Of a DNA stretch of 64,000 nt, positions 41,314 through 50,472 are shown piece by piece. Made by a program: the position numbers and the translations under genes. Within the stretch, counting starts at the first letter, position 1; the number at the start of each line of letters is the position of its first letter. The notes beneath the pieces are model-generated. The model had not been told where the DNA came from. It saw nothing but the letters and a program-made list of their open reading frames with translations, and made no database searches. Origin of the DNA: Austwickia chelonae (GTDB taxonomy: Bacteria; Actinomycetota; Actinomycetes; Actinomycetales; Dermatophilaceae); NCBI RefSeq assembly GCF_003391095.1, contig NZ_CP031447.1:2914001-2978000 (forward strand). The letters run 5' to 3'.

Positions 41314-42935
41314 CGGACACCTCTGCTTCCTGGGTCGGCGGGCCCGGCGCACAGCCGCCCACGAGCCAGATGATGGACGTCGTCGACCAGCCCGGCCAGG
41401 AGGTCGTCGTGGGTGCCGGCGACGACGGCACACCCGGCGTCGCGGGCCGAGGACACCAGCCCGGCGACCACCGCCCAGGTGTGCCGGTCCTGGCCGACGG
41501 TGGGTTCGTCGAAGGCCACCAGGGCCGGGCCGTGAACGAGGGCACCGGCCACGGCGAGACGGCGCACTTCACCACCGGACAGCCGGTAAGGGTGCCGTCG
41601 GGCGGCGTGCGACAGCCCGAGAACGTCCAAGGTGGCGTCGATCCGGCGGGCCGCCGCCCCGGCGTCGCCGACATCCCGGCCGAGCGCCTGGGGAGTCGAC
41701 AGCAGGCAGTCGCGGACGGAACGGGTCGACGTGATCGTCAGCTCGGCACGCTGAGGCACCCAGCCGACCCGGGCGGCCAGATGGGCCGAATCCCACCGGT
41801 GGAGTTCAGGTGGGGCGCCACCGGCCCAGCCTGCGTCGGCCCGGACCTGCCCGCCGGTGGGCCGGTCGATGCCGGTGAGGAGCCCCAGAAGAGTCGACTT
41901 CCCCGCCCCGCTGGTGCCCCGTAGCGCGGCTGCGCGGCCTGCGGTCAACGTCAGATCGACGCCGTCCAGAGCGGTGACATCGGGTTCGGGGCGGCGGATC
42001 ACCCGTAACCCGCGGCGGGGACGATGCACGACGCGGACATCCTCCGCAGACACCAAGGCCTGTCCGGCAGAGGCCGCCACACCAGGCCAAGGGGCGCAGA
42101 GCTCCTCAGGGAGACCCAGCGCTTCCGGGGCGGGCGCGCCGGGCACCCACAGCCCGGCCGCGAGCAGCTCAGCGGTCTGCTCGTGAAGGGTGCGCTGCAC
42201 CGGCCCGTCAGCGAGGAGACGACCGTCCCGGCCGAGGACGACGAGACGGTCGACGACGTCGACCCAGCCGGTGAGGCGGTGTTCGACGACGACGAGGGTC
42301 GCCCCGGCTTCGTCCGCGGCGGCGACGACGGCTTCCCGGACGGCCCGGGCCGAGGCGTCGTCGAGCATGGAGGTCGGTTCGTCGAGCAGGACGACCCGAG
42401 GGCGCAAGGCGATGATCCCGGCAAGGGCGACACGTTGGGCTTCACCGCCGGAGAGTGCCGACGTGGCATGGCCAGGGCCGTAACGGATGTCCACGGCGGC
42501 GAGCGCGGCGGCGATCCGACGGTGGATGTCGGCGCGGGGGACGCCGAGGTTTTCGAGACCGAAGGCAATGTCCCGTCCGATGGTGCCGGCGACGCGGGCG
42601 TCGGCCGGGTCCTGGACGAGGAGCCCGACCCGGCCGTCACCGGCGCGGGTCGGTCCGTCGTCGACGGTGACCGTTCCGGTGAGGGCGCCGGGCTCGACGG
42701 TGTCGACGACTCCGGCGATGGCCCGCAGCAGGGTGGATTTTCCGGCGCCGCTGGCTCCGGCGACGAGGAGGCGTTCGCCGGGTTCGATGTGCAGGTCGAT
42801 GCCGTCGAGGATGGGACGTCGTCGTCCGAGCGGGGTCCAGGTGAGTCCGCGGAGGTCGATGGCGGCGCCCTTGCCGGGGCGTCGGTCTGCTGTCGGGTGT
42901 GTGTTCACGGAGTCGGCCGGGTGGGAGATGTCCAC
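41310..42935 (-). CDS. ykoD: ECF transporter duplicated ATPase (YkoD-like)
   Basis: A 541-residue fusion of two ECF ATPases, equivalent to EcfA plus EcfA'. The first half has Walker A GASGAGKSTLL, signature LSGGEAQRVALAG and Walker B VVLLDEPTSMLD. The second has Walker A GTSGAGKSTLL, signature LSGGEVRRLAVAG and Walker B LVAFDEPTVGQD. A switch His is seen in VVEHRLTG and GTHDDLL. The fused arrangement is characteristic of YkoEDC-type thiamine-precursor transporters. The gene lies 4 bp downstream of the S-component gene and overlaps the T-component start. Confidence 0.92.
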   Translation of the reverse strand: MDISHPADSVNTHPTADRRPGKGAAIDLRGLTWTPLGRRRPILDGIDLHIEPGERLLVAGASGAGKSTLLRAIAGVVDTVEPGALTGTVTVDDGPTRAGDGRVGLLVQDPADARVAGTIGRDIAFGLENLGVPRADIHRRIAAALAAVDIRYGPGHATSALSGGEAQRVALAGIIALRPRVVLLDEPTSMLDDASARAVREAVVAAADEAGATLVVVEHRLTGWVDVVDRLVVLGRDGRLLADGPVQRTLHEQTAELLAAGLWVPGAPAPEALGLPEELCAPWPGVAASAGQALVSAEDVRVVHRPRRGLRVIRRPEPDVTALDGVDLTLTAGRAAALRGTSGAGKSTLLGLLTGIDRPTGGQVRADAGWAGGAPPELHRWDSAHLAARVGWVPQRAELTITSTRSVRDCLLSTPQALGRDVGDAGAAARRIDATLDVLGLSHAARRHPYRLSGGEVRRLAVAGALVHGPALVAFDEPTVGQDRHTWAVVAGLVSSARDAGCAVVAGTHDDLLAGLVDDVHHLARGRLCAGPADPGSRGVR

Positions 42936-42939
42936 CGGG

Positions 42940-43671
42940 TCAGGCCTGCCCGGGCCGCCCGTCCGGGCTGGTCGGTGCCGGGTCGTCCTGGTCGTCCTCG
43001 AGGTCGGCGGTGAGTCGTTCTTCGCCGGGCGGGAAGGCGGTCAGGGCGCCTGCGGTGGCGAGGGCTTTCGTGAGGGCCCAGGCGCCGAGTCCGGCGATGA
43101 CGGCGCCGGAGACGACGCTGAAGCCGAGATAGGCGAGTTTCCAGGCGGTGGAGTATTCGACGACGTAGACCCACCATTCGTAGAGGACGACTTCACAGAT
43201 CGCGGACATCGCTCCGGCGGCGATCGCGGTGTCGGGTCGCCAGCGGCGCCACCGGTAGAGGGCGACGACGATCTCGACGCCGAGTCCTTGGAGGGCGCCG
43301 GAGATCATGACGGCGGGGCCCCATTCGTTGCCCAGGAGCATGGAGACGTTCGCGGCGACCAGTTCGACGAGGAGGGCTGCGCCGGGTCGGCGGACGAGGA
43401 GGGCGCCGAAGACTGCGGGGAGCAGCCAGACGCCGACCAGTGAGGCCGAGGCCGGGGGGAAGACTTGGAGGGCGACTTTCAGCGGGGGGTAGAGCACATT
43501 GTTGAAGCCCCAGAAGGCGACACCGAAGGCGACACCGAGGACTGCGAGGGTGACCAGGTCGACGGCTCGCCAGGCGAAGGGGCCGCCGCGTGCCATGCGG
43601 GTGGCGGTCGCGGTGGCGCCGGGTCTGTCGGTGGCGCTGCCGGTGGGTGTGGCCGCGTCGTGGTCGGTCAT
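42940..43671 (-). CDS. ykoE: ECF transporter S component, YkoE-like (thiamine precursor)
   Basis: A 243-residue membrane protein with five or six hydrophobic segments: VDLVTLAVLGVAFGVAFWGFNNVLYPPLKV, then WLLPAVFGALLVRRPGAALLVELVAANVSMLLGN and later segments. It has the YkoE family pattern and lies under a TPP riboswitch, so thiamine or hydroxymethylpyrimidine is the likely cargo. The ~20-residue polar N-terminus and a ~35-residue acidic C-terminus are outside the core. First gene of the operon; ykoD and ykoC follow. Confidence 0.88.
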   Translation of the reverse strand: MTDHDAATPTGSATDRPGATATATRMARGGPFAWRAVDLVTLAVLGVAFGVAFWGFNNVLYPPLKVALQVFPPASASLVGVWLLPAVFGALLVRRPGAALLVELVAANVSMLLGNEWGPAVMISGALQGLGVEIVVALYRWRRWRPDTAIAAGAMSAICEVVLYEWWVYVVEYSTAWKLAYLGFSVVSGAVIAGLGAWALTKALATAGALTAFPPGEERLTADLEDDQDDPAPTSPDGRPGQA

Positions 43672-43811
43672 CGGTTCGTCCTGTCTGTACGTGTCTGCTC
43701 GTCGACAGGGGTGCGTCGGGGCGCCTGCCCGGTGGCCGTCGTGGGCCGCTCCAGGCGTGAGTGCTGACGGTGTGCGACCTGCGAAAGTGTGCAGGTGGGC
43801 TCGTCCGAGAT

Positions 43812-43897
43812 TCCCGACTCCCTACGCCGGTGCGAACCGGATCAGGTGCGAGGGTCTGCGGGCTGTCCGCACTCTCAGCGCTGGTGGCGCTCCCCTG
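43812..43897 (-). promoter_or_regulatory. TPP riboswitch (THI element)
   Basis: On the minus strand: CAGGGGAGCG, then GCTGAGAGTGCGG, then ACCTGATCCGGTTCGCACC and GGCGTAGGGA, the full conserved order of the TPP aptamer. It is about 140 bases upstream of the ECF S-component gene. Confidence 0.95.
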
Positions 43898-44093
43898 TCG
43901 TATCAGGACGAAACCTACCGCAGCGGGCTCCGTTCGCGCACTCTTCGCCAGGAAGACGGGAGACCTTGTCGGTGCTGGTCCGGGCGGGAGGGGTCCTGCG
44001 CGGGCGAGGGGCGACGGCGAGCTGTCCGTGCTGGCAGACTGATCCAGGAGATCCGGTCTCCGGCCGGATGCGGCCGATGAGAGGAGCAGTACA

Positions 44094-44372
44094 TTGGGCG
44101 AGAAGGTGTTCAAATACGTCGGTATGGGTGCCGCCGTGGGCGCTGCGGCCTTCGCCAGGGTGGTCACCGAGAAGGGGTGGCGTGCGGTGATGGCGTCCGA
44201 CCCGCCGTCGAACCCTGAGGATCTCGACACCGAGCTGTGGGAGGCCCTGCTGTGGGCGGCCGCTTCCGGTGCGGTCATCGCGTTGGCGCGCATGTACGCC
44301 ACCCGGCAGTGGACCCGCTACTACGCGAAGTCCACCGGTCATCTTCCGGCGAACCCGAACGGCATCAGCTGA
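44094..44372 (+). CDS. DUF4235 family membrane protein
   Basis: A 92-residue protein of the actinobacterial DUF4235 family. It has two hydrophobic segments, YVGMGAAVGAAAFARVV and WEALLWAAASGAVIALARM, on either side of a short polar loop with WRAVMASDPPSNPEDLDTE. TTG 44094 is used because GAGGAGCAG lies at a good distance. Function unknown. It is divergent from the TPP-regulated operon and convergent with the AsnC regulator. Confidence 0.85.
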   Translation: MGEKVFKYVGMGAAVGAAAFARVVTEKGWRAVMASDPPSNPEDLDTELWEALLWAAASGAVIALARMYATRQWTRYYAKSTGHLPANPNGIS

Positions 44373-44447
44373 TCCGTGGTGGTGGGCGGCGGCGTCGAGG
44401 CCGCCCACCACCTGGTCGCTCTCGGCCGGGGCTTCCGTGCCCCGGGG

Positions 44448-44933
44448 TCATTCCTCCGGGCGGCGCCACAGGCCGGGGGTCTCCACATCGGCGAAGACCA
44501 GCCAGGTCCGGCTGGCTTTCACCCCGGGGATCGACTGCAGCTGCTCCAGCACCACGTCCCGCAGGGTGGCATTGTCCGGGGCACGGACCAGCACCAGGAC
44601 GTCGAATTCCGCTCCGACCAGGGCGATGTGTTCCACGTGTGGCACGTGGACGAGGGCTTCTCGGACTTCCCGCCAGGTGTCCTGTTCGATGGACAGGGAG
44701 ACATAGGCGGAGGTCGACAGTCCGGCTTTCTCCGGGGCGACCTGGGCGGTGAAGCCGGTGATGATGCCGGAGTCGGTGAGTTTCTCCAGCCGGGCGTACG
44801 CATTGGCGCGGCTGATGTGCAGTCGTTCGGCGAGGGCCCGCATCGACAGGCGCCCGTCGTCGACGAGTGCCGCGATGATGGCCCGGTCAGTCGGATCCAG
44901 AACCGGCTCTGTGGGCGACGAACGGTCGCGCAT
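44448..44933 (-). CDS. bkdR: Lrp/AsnC-family regulator, BkdR-like
   Basis: A 161-residue regulator. Residues ~13-60 form the AsnC HTH (LDPTDRAIIAALVDDGRLSM, then ISRANAYARLEKL); the C-terminal RAM domain follows (VSLSIEQDTWREVREALVHVP, GAEFDVLVLVRA). It is divergent from the branched-chain 2-oxoacid dehydrogenase operon with 130 bp between, the arrangement of bkdR genes elsewhere. It probably senses branched-chain amino acids and controls the adjacent operon. Confidence 0.9.
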   Translation of the reverse strand: MRDRSSPTEPVLDPTDRAIIAALVDDGRLSMRALAERLHISRANAYARLEKLTDSGIITGFTAQVAPEKAGLSTSAYVSLSIEQDTWREVREALVHVPHVEHIALVGAEFDVLVLVRAPDNATLRDVVLEQLQSIPGVKASRTWLVFADVETPGLWRRPEE

Positions 44934-45063
44934 CGACTCTCCTTCGCTCCGAACGTCTCGTATTCACGGGAACTGTTGAGCCGAGCGTACGTCGCCGGAC
45001 ACGATCGGGAGACATCGACCGTGCATCTTCCGGTGAGACCAGCGACACAGTGAGGCACACTCA

Positions 45064-46353
45064 ATGACGAGCAGCCCCGAGCCCACCACGGGATCAGGCA
45101 GCACCCGTGCTGCACAACGTAAGACGTCCTCCGTACGTCAAGGGGGATCGGGCCGTCCGAGACGGTCGGCCGAAGCGGATGCCCGCGCGGCGAAAGCCGC
45201 CGCCCAGGTCGTCGACCATGCCGAGAGTCATCCGCCCTTCCAGGCCGGTCTGATCCCGGCACCCGAGCCGGTGCGTTTCCTCGACGAACACGGTCAACGG
45301 GTCACCCCGATCACCGAGGACTACACCGCCCCGGACGACGACCTGGCGGCGGAGTGCTACCGGCGGATGGTCGTCGGGCGTCGGTTCGACGTACAGGCCA
45401 CCGCGTTGACGAAGCAGGGACGGCTGGCCGTCTACCCCAGTTCACGGGGTCAGGAGGCATGCCAGGTCGGATCGGTGCTGTCGATCCGTGAGGACGACTG
45501 GTTCTTCCCCACCTACCGGGACTCGGTGGCCCTGGTGTCCCGAGGGTTGGACCCGGTGGAAGTGTTGACCTTGCTGCGCGGCGACGCCCACTGCGGATAC
45601 GACCCTGCGGCCACGTACACGGCCCCGCAGTGCACGCCGTTGTCGACGCAGCTGCTGCACGCGGCAGGAGTGGCCTACGGGGAGCGTCGGCAGGGCCGGG
45701 ACCGGGTGGCCCTGGCGTTCATCGGTGACGGGGCCACGTCCGAGGGCGACTTCCACGAGGCGTTGAACTTCGCGGCGGTCTTCAAGGCGCCGGTGGTCTT
45801 CGTGGTGCAGAACAACGGATGGGCGATCTCGGTGCCCCTGTCGAAGCAGACGGCGGCGCCGAGCCTGGCCTACAAGGGCATCGGTTACGGCGTGGTCTGT
45901 GAACAGGTCGACGGCAATGACGCATTGGCCGTGCTGGCCGTCGTGGGCAAGGCCGTGGACTGGGCGCGGGCGGGCAAAGGCCCGGTGCTGGCGGAATTGC
46001 ACACCTACCGGATGGAGGCGCACACCAATGCCGACGATGCGAGCCGGTATCGCACCGCAGAAGAGGTCGAGGAGTGGAGCCACCGTGACCCGGTGGTCCG
46101 TTTGGAGACCTATCTGCGTTCGGTGGGTCGTCTCGACGACGAATCCGTCGCCGCGGTGGCCGCGGAAGGGGAGTCGGCGGCGGCCGAGTTGCGCGACCGG
46201 ATGAACGTCGACCCGTCACCCTCGCCGGAGAGTCTGTTCGAACATGTCTACGCGACGATGTCGCCGCAACTGGTCGAGCAGCGGGAGATGGTCCTCGCCG
46301 AACTCGCCGCCGAACAGGCCGGCCCCCAGGACGACGCCAGGAAGGGGCACTGA
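45064..46353 (+). CDS. bkdA: branched-chain 2-oxoacid dehydrogenase E1 alpha subunit
   Basis: The thiamine-diphosphate-dependent decarboxylase subunit. A ~55-residue Ser/Arg/Ala-rich N-terminal tail precedes the catalytic domain. FIGDGATSEGDFHEALNFAAV and VQNNGWAISVP form the ThDP/Mg site; YRMEAHTNADDASRYR is the phosphorylation-loop equivalent. Length is 429 residues. Start ATG 45064 follows TGAGG at eight bases. E1 beta begins 1 bp after its stop. The complex makes branched acyl-CoA starters for iso/anteiso fatty acids or degrades Val, Leu and Ile. Confidence 0.93.
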   Translation: MTSSPEPTTGSGSTRAAQRKTSSVRQGGSGRPRRSAEADARAAKAAAQVVDHAESHPPFQAGLIPAPEPVRFLDEHGQRVTPITEDYTAPDDDLAAECYRRMVVGRRFDVQATALTKQGRLAVYPSSRGQEACQVGSVLSIREDDWFFPTYRDSVALVSRGLDPVEVLTLLRGDAHCGYDPAATYTAPQCTPLSTQLLHAAGVAYGERRQGRDRVALAFIGDGATSEGDFHEALNFAAVFKAPVVFVVQNNGWAISVPLSKQTAAPSLAYKGIGYGVVCEQVDGNDALAVLAVVGKAVDWARAGKGPVLAELHTYRMEAHTNADDASRYRTAEEVEEWSHRDPVVRLETYLRSVGRLDDESVAAVAAEGESAAAELRDRMNVDPSPSPESLFEHVYATMSPQLVEQREMVLAELAAEQAGPQDDARKGH

Positions 46354-46354
46354 C

Positions 46355-47392
46355 ATGGCACAGGTGACTTTCGCCGCCGCCCTCAACCAGGCGTTGCGTG
46401 ATGCTTTGGCCGCCGACGAGCGGGTCTCCGTCTTCGGTGAGGACGTGGGCGTCGCCGGGGGCGTCTTCCGGATCACCGACGGCATCGCCCGCGACCTGGG
46501 CGACGACCGTTGTTTCGACACTCCGCTGGCCGAATCGGGGATCGTGGGTTTCGCGATCGGGATGTGCATGTCGGGGCTGCGACCGGTCGTGGAGATGCAG
46601 TTCGACGCCTTCGCCTATCCGGCGTTCGAGCAGATCACCTCGCATGTCGCGAAGATGCGGAATCGGACCTGTGGCCGGTTGAGCCTGCCGATGGTGATCC
46701 GGGTGCCCTACGCCGGTGGCATCGGCGGGGTCGAGCACCACTGCGATTCGTCGGAGGCCTACTACGTCCACACCCCGGGGCTGCGGGTGTACGCCCCGGC
46801 CACCGTGGAGGACGCCTATGTCCTGTTGCGGGCGGCGATCGACGACCCGGACCCGGTGGTCTTCCTGGAACCGAAGCGGCTGTACTGGTCGAAGGCCGAC
46901 GTGGACCTGCGTGATCTGGCGCACCGGCACGACCGGGTGCCGCCGGGGCGGGCCGTGGTGCGCCGGAAGGGTACCGATGTGACCTTGGTGACCTACGGCC
47001 CCGGCGTCCCGGTGGCGGTGGAGGCGGCCGAAGCGGCCGTCGAGGAAGGCTGGTCGGTGGAGGTCGTGGATCTGCGGACACTGGACCCGTACGACGATGC
47101 CACCGTCGTGGAGTCGGTGCGCCGCACCGGGCGTTGTGTCGTGGTGACCGAGGCGCAGGGCTTCGCCGGGGTCGGCGCGGAGATCGCCGCCCGCGTCCAG
47201 GAGCGGGCCTTCCACTCCCTGGCCGCCCCGGTACTGCGCGTCACCGGCCTCGACATCCCCTACCCCCCACCGAAATTGGAGCATCTGCATCTTCCTGGTG
47301 TGGACCGGGTGCTTGATGCCGTCGCCCGCTTGCAGTGGTCGGACCAGCCCGACCTGCGACATGCCGACGCCACCACCGGGGGTGCCCGATGA
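46355..47392 (+). CDS. bkdB: branched-chain 2-oxoacid dehydrogenase E1 beta subunit
   Basis: A 345-residue transketolase-type subunit completing the E1 heterotetramer. Conserved pieces: FAAALNQALRDALAAD, VFGEDVGVAGGVFRIT (ThDP Glu in GED), PLAESGIVGFAIGMCMSGLRPV, QFDAFAYPAFEQI and the closing VTGLDIPYPPPKLE. It starts just after the E1 alpha stop and overlaps the E2 start (ATGA at 47389-47392). Confidence 0.94.
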   Translation: MAQVTFAAALNQALRDALAADERVSVFGEDVGVAGGVFRITDGIARDLGDDRCFDTPLAESGIVGFAIGMCMSGLRPVVEMQFDAFAYPAFEQITSHVAKMRNRTCGRLSLPMVIRVPYAGGIGGVEHHCDSSEAYYVHTPGLRVYAPATVEDAYVLLRAAIDDPDPVVFLEPKRLYWSKADVDLRDLAHRHDRVPPGRAVVRRKGTDVTLVTYGPGVPVAVEAAEAAVEEGWSVEVVDLRTLDPYDDATVVESVRRTGRCVVVTEAQGFAGVGAEIAARVQERAFHSLAAPVLRVTGLDIPYPPPKLEHLHLPGVDRVLDAVARLQWSDQPDLRHADATTGGAR

Positions 47393-48825
47393 CGACGAAG
47401 ACCTTCCTGCTGCCGGACCTGGGCGAAGGGCTGACCGAGGCGGAGATCGTCTCCTGGGCGGTGTCCGTCGGCGACGAGGTCGCCGTGGACCAGGTCATCG
47501 CCACCGTGGAGACCGCGAAAGCACAGGTGGAACTGCCGTGTCCGTTCGCGGGGATCGTCGCATCCCTCCACGGCGAGGCCGGAGCGGTGCTCAACGTCGG
47601 GGCACCCTTCGTCACGGTGGAGGTGGAAGCCCCCGCCCGTACGACCGAACGGTTGACGGAGGAACGCGCCGGATCGGGCAATGTCCTCATCGGGTACGGC
47701 ACCTCGGAAGCCGCTCGGACCCGTCGACGCCGGGTTGTCACGGTAGGCGGTCAGAACGGGTCCGCAGCGACGCCAGGGCAGACCTCGCACGCAGCTTCAC
47801 AACGTGAGTTCGCTTTCGGGGCGATGCCGCAGGACGCGCCACTGCCCGGCTCTCGCCCAGGTGAAGCCGTACGGGTGATCTCCCCGCTGGTGCGCAGACT
47901 GGCCGCCGACCACGGCGTCGACCTACGCCGGGTCCCGCCGGGCGCCCCCGGCGGAATCATCACGAAACGCGATGTGGAAGCAGCGATCGCGGCCGGGCTG
48001 GCCGGCACCTTGCGGCCGGAGTTCACCTGCACCCCGTCGATGGACGGTCCACCGGCCGGGCAGCCGGCGGAGGCGACGGCGCTGTCGTCCGCAGTGTCGT
48101 CTGCCGTGCCCGGCCGTCCGGGCTCTCGGCTGGTCGACGAACGGGTGCCGATCACCGGTGTCCGCAAGGTCATCGCCGACAAGCTCGGCCAGAGCCGCCG
48201 GGAGATACCCGACGCGACGACCTGGGTCGACGTGGACGCCACCGGGCTACGGACGATGCGGGACGACCTGGCCCGCTGTCTCCCGGAGGCACGGATCGGC
48301 TATCTGGCGTTGCTGGCACGGATCGTCGTGGCCGGGCTGACCCGGTTCCCGGAGTTGAACGCCCGGGTCGACACGGCAGCCGGTGAGATCGTCCGGGTCG
48401 GCGCAGTACACCTGTCGTTCGCGGCACAAGGCCCGCGCGGCCTGGTCGTCCCGGTGCTGCATCACGCCGACGCGCTCACCACCCAGGAGCTGGCACAACA
48501 GGTGAGAGGTGTGGTGGAGCGCGCCAAGGCGGGGACGCTCACGCCCGAGGAGATGACCGGCGGGACATTCACGTTGAACAACTACGGCGTGTACGGCGTG
48601 GACGGGTCGACACCGATCATCAACCACCCGGAGGCAGGCATGCTCGGAGTAGGGCGAGTCGTCGACAAACCATGGGTGGTGGACGGCGCCTTGGCAGTAC
48701 GGCCGGTGACACAACTGTCGCTGACCTTCGACCACCGGGTGTGTGACGGCGGGGTCGCCGGGGGCTTCCTCCGATATGTCGCCGACTGTGTCGAATGTCC
48801 CGGGGCGCTGGTGGCCGGGGTATGA
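47389..48825 (+). CDS. bkdC: dihydrolipoamide acyltransferase (E2) of the Bkd complex
   Basis: A 478-residue E2. One N-terminal lipoyl domain (FLLPDLGEGLTEAEIV) with the lipoylated Lys44 in VETAKA, a peripheral-subunit-binding domain (ISPLVRRLAADHGVDLRRV) and a C-terminal catalytic acyltransferase domain ending in SLTFDHRVCDGGVAGGFL with the active His and Asp (DHRxxDG). The linker after the lipoyl domain is Ala/Thr/Arg-rich. ATG 47389 overlaps the E1 beta stop. No E3 (lipoamide dehydrogenase) gene follows, so E3 must be supplied from elsewhere. Confidence 0.94.
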   Translation: MTTKTFLLPDLGEGLTEAEIVSWAVSVGDEVAVDQVIATVETAKAQVELPCPFAGIVASLHGEAGAVLNVGAPFVTVEVEAPARTTERLTEERAGSGNVLIGYGTSEAARTRRRRVVTVGGQNGSAATPGQTSHAASQREFAFGAMPQDAPLPGSRPGEAVRVISPLVRRLAADHGVDLRRVPPGAPGGIITKRDVEAAIAAGLAGTLRPEFTCTPSMDGPPAGQPAEATALSSAVSSAVPGRPGSRLVDERVPITGVRKVIADKLGQSRREIPDATTWVDVDATGLRTMRDDLARCLPEARIGYLALLARIVVAGLTRFPELNARVDTAAGEIVRVGAVHLSFAAQGPRGLVVPVLHHADALTTQELAQQVRGVVERAKAGTLTPEEMTGGTFTLNNYGVYGVDGSTPIINHPEAGMLGVGRVVDKPWVVDGALAVRPVTQLSLTFDHRVCDGGVAGGFLRYVADCVECPGALVAGV

Positions 48826-48842
48826 GATCCGTAGGGCTCCTG

Positions 48843-48875
48843 GCGGAGGCGGCCTGCGCTGGCGGCCGCCTCCGC
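48843..48875. terminator. bidirectional terminator between bkdC and the flippase gene
   Basis: GCGGAGGCGGCC / GGCCGCCTCCGC, a perfect 12-bp stem with a nine-base loop, lies between convergent genes. No T-tract. Confidence 0.8.
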
Positions 48876-48905
48876 TGATGAAGTGCTCGGCGGTGGAACG
48901 TCCGA

Positions 48906-50396
48906 TCAGCCCCGCAACGCGCGCATGACGCCGACCCCGCCGAGCACGGCTGCGACGACGGAGAAAAGGATGCTTCCGAGGACGTAGGTGTCCTGCCCGA
49001 GGTGTTCCCACCCGGACATCGCGAAGACCCACGCCAGGATGATCACCATCAGCGGGAAAGCGACGACCCGCCAGGACGTCCAACGGGACGCCCCGGCCAG
49101 GCGCATCACCCAGAGCGTCCAGTAGAGACAGATGACCAGACCGGCCACCGAGTAGAGCTGCACCCCGAGCATGGCGTCCCCGAAGAGCAGCCCGGCTCCG
49201 AGCGCGGGGATCCGTACTCCTGCTTCGAGGCAGGAGATGACGAAAAGCCTGCGAACCCGGTTCTTCACCGTCGCATAACCCGACAGCGGCATCGACACGA
49301 AACTGAACATGAGCCACGGGGCGAGGCATGCCGAGATGTATCCCGCAGTCTCCCACTGCGTTCCCCAGCTGGGCACGATCAGGAAGGCTTCTCTGGACAG
49401 CAGGGCCACCGGGACGAAGATCACTGCGGCGATCCCGAGAAGCGCCGTCGCCAGGCGCACCATCTGCCCCGAGGTGTCCTGAGCCGTACGTTCCATGGCC
49501 GCGAAACGGACGTAGAAGACGCTGGCGACCGCTTGGCCGAGCAGGGCCACCGGGGCGGAGAGCAGGCGCTGACTGAAATTGAACTGCCCCGCGAAGTCGA
49601 CCCCGTAGAAAGCACTGATCAGCGGGCTGACCGCGCCGACGGTGACCGCATTGGCCAGAGCCGGCAGGAGGATCCACACCGGGAACTGCCGCCAGGCGGA
49701 GACCAGCCCCCACTGCATCCGGCCCCGCAGCGGCAAGCCGCTGCGACGCAACATCATGCCCGCCGAAAGCAGCCGTCCGGCACCGTAGCCGACGCCCAGC
49801 CCGGCACCGGCGAGACCAGGCCAGGCCAGTCCGACCTGTGCCGCGCTCGTCAGCGCCGTACCGGACACGTTCGCGTCGCTCATCGCACGGAACTGTTGAC
49901 GGCGGGACTGGTAGGAACGCAAGGTCTGGAAAGCGGCGATCGACCACACCACGAAGGGCACGGCCACCAAGGACAGCCGGTACTCCGGCGGCGCCCAGCC
50001 CGTCACCACCACCAGCAGGCACAGCGGGATCAATGCCGCAGAGACCAGGGTGGCGATGCCGAGCGTCAAACGGCCCAGGTCGTCGGCCTCGGACTGTTCC
50101 CCGGCCAGCGGGATGGCCATCTCCAGCCGAAGGGTCGCCGCCATCGCGATGATGGTCGCGCAGGAGACGACTTCACCGAAACGACCCCAGTCCCCGGGGG
50201 TGTAGAGACTCCCGCAGATCCATTGGGTCACGAACTGCAGCACCATGACGACGGCGGTGCCCCCACCGAGCTGGGCGACCTGCCGACCGGCGCCGCCCTC
50301 CCCGAACCTGGTCAACCGGACGAGCTTGCCCCGCAGGGACGACGGCTCCTCACCCGAGCTGTCACCGGCCGGGTCGGTGTGGGAACTGGCATTCAC
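48906..50396 (-). CDS. oligosaccharide flippase (Wzx/MATE-like)
   Basis: A 496-residue polytopic membrane protein with about 12-14 hydrophobic segments, in the polysaccharide-transporter (PST) branch of the MOP superfamily. Family features: GGGTAVVMVLQFVTQW near the N-terminus, a SLYTPGDWGRFGEVV loop, FQTLRSYQSRRQQFRAMS and ISAFYGVDFAGQFNFSQRLL. It should carry a lipid-linked glycan across the membrane. GTG 50396 is used. The gene stands near glycosyltransferase and GtrA genes at 54-60 kb, though not in one operon with them. Confidence 0.85.
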   Translation of the reverse strand: MNASSHTDPAGDSSGEEPSSLRGKLVRLTRFGEGGAGRQVAQLGGGTAVVMVLQFVTQWICGSLYTPGDWGRFGEVVSCATIIAMAATLRLEMAIPLAGEQSEADDLGRLTLGIATLVSAALIPLCLLVVVTGWAPPEYRLSLVAVPFVVWSIAAFQTLRSYQSRRQQFRAMSDANVSGTALTSAAQVGLAWPGLAGAGLGVGYGAGRLLSAGMMLRRSGLPLRGRMQWGLVSAWRQFPVWILLPALANAVTVGAVSPLISAFYGVDFAGQFNFSQRLLSAPVALLGQAVASVFYVRFAAMERTAQDTSGQMVRLATALLGIAAVIFVPVALLSREAFLIVPSWGTQWETAGYISACLAPWLMFSFVSMPLSGYATVKNRVRRLFVISCLEAGVRIPALGAGLLFGDAMLGVQLYSVAGLVICLYWTLWVMRLAGASRWTSWRVVAFPLMVIILAWVFAMSGWEHLGQDTYVLGSILFSVVAAVLGGVGVMRALRG

Positions 50397-50472
50397 ACGC
50401 CGACCCTAGAGGAGAGTCGTCGCGGCGGAGAATCCAGTGCGAACCCAGCAAAATGCGCATGTTCTGAGGGCC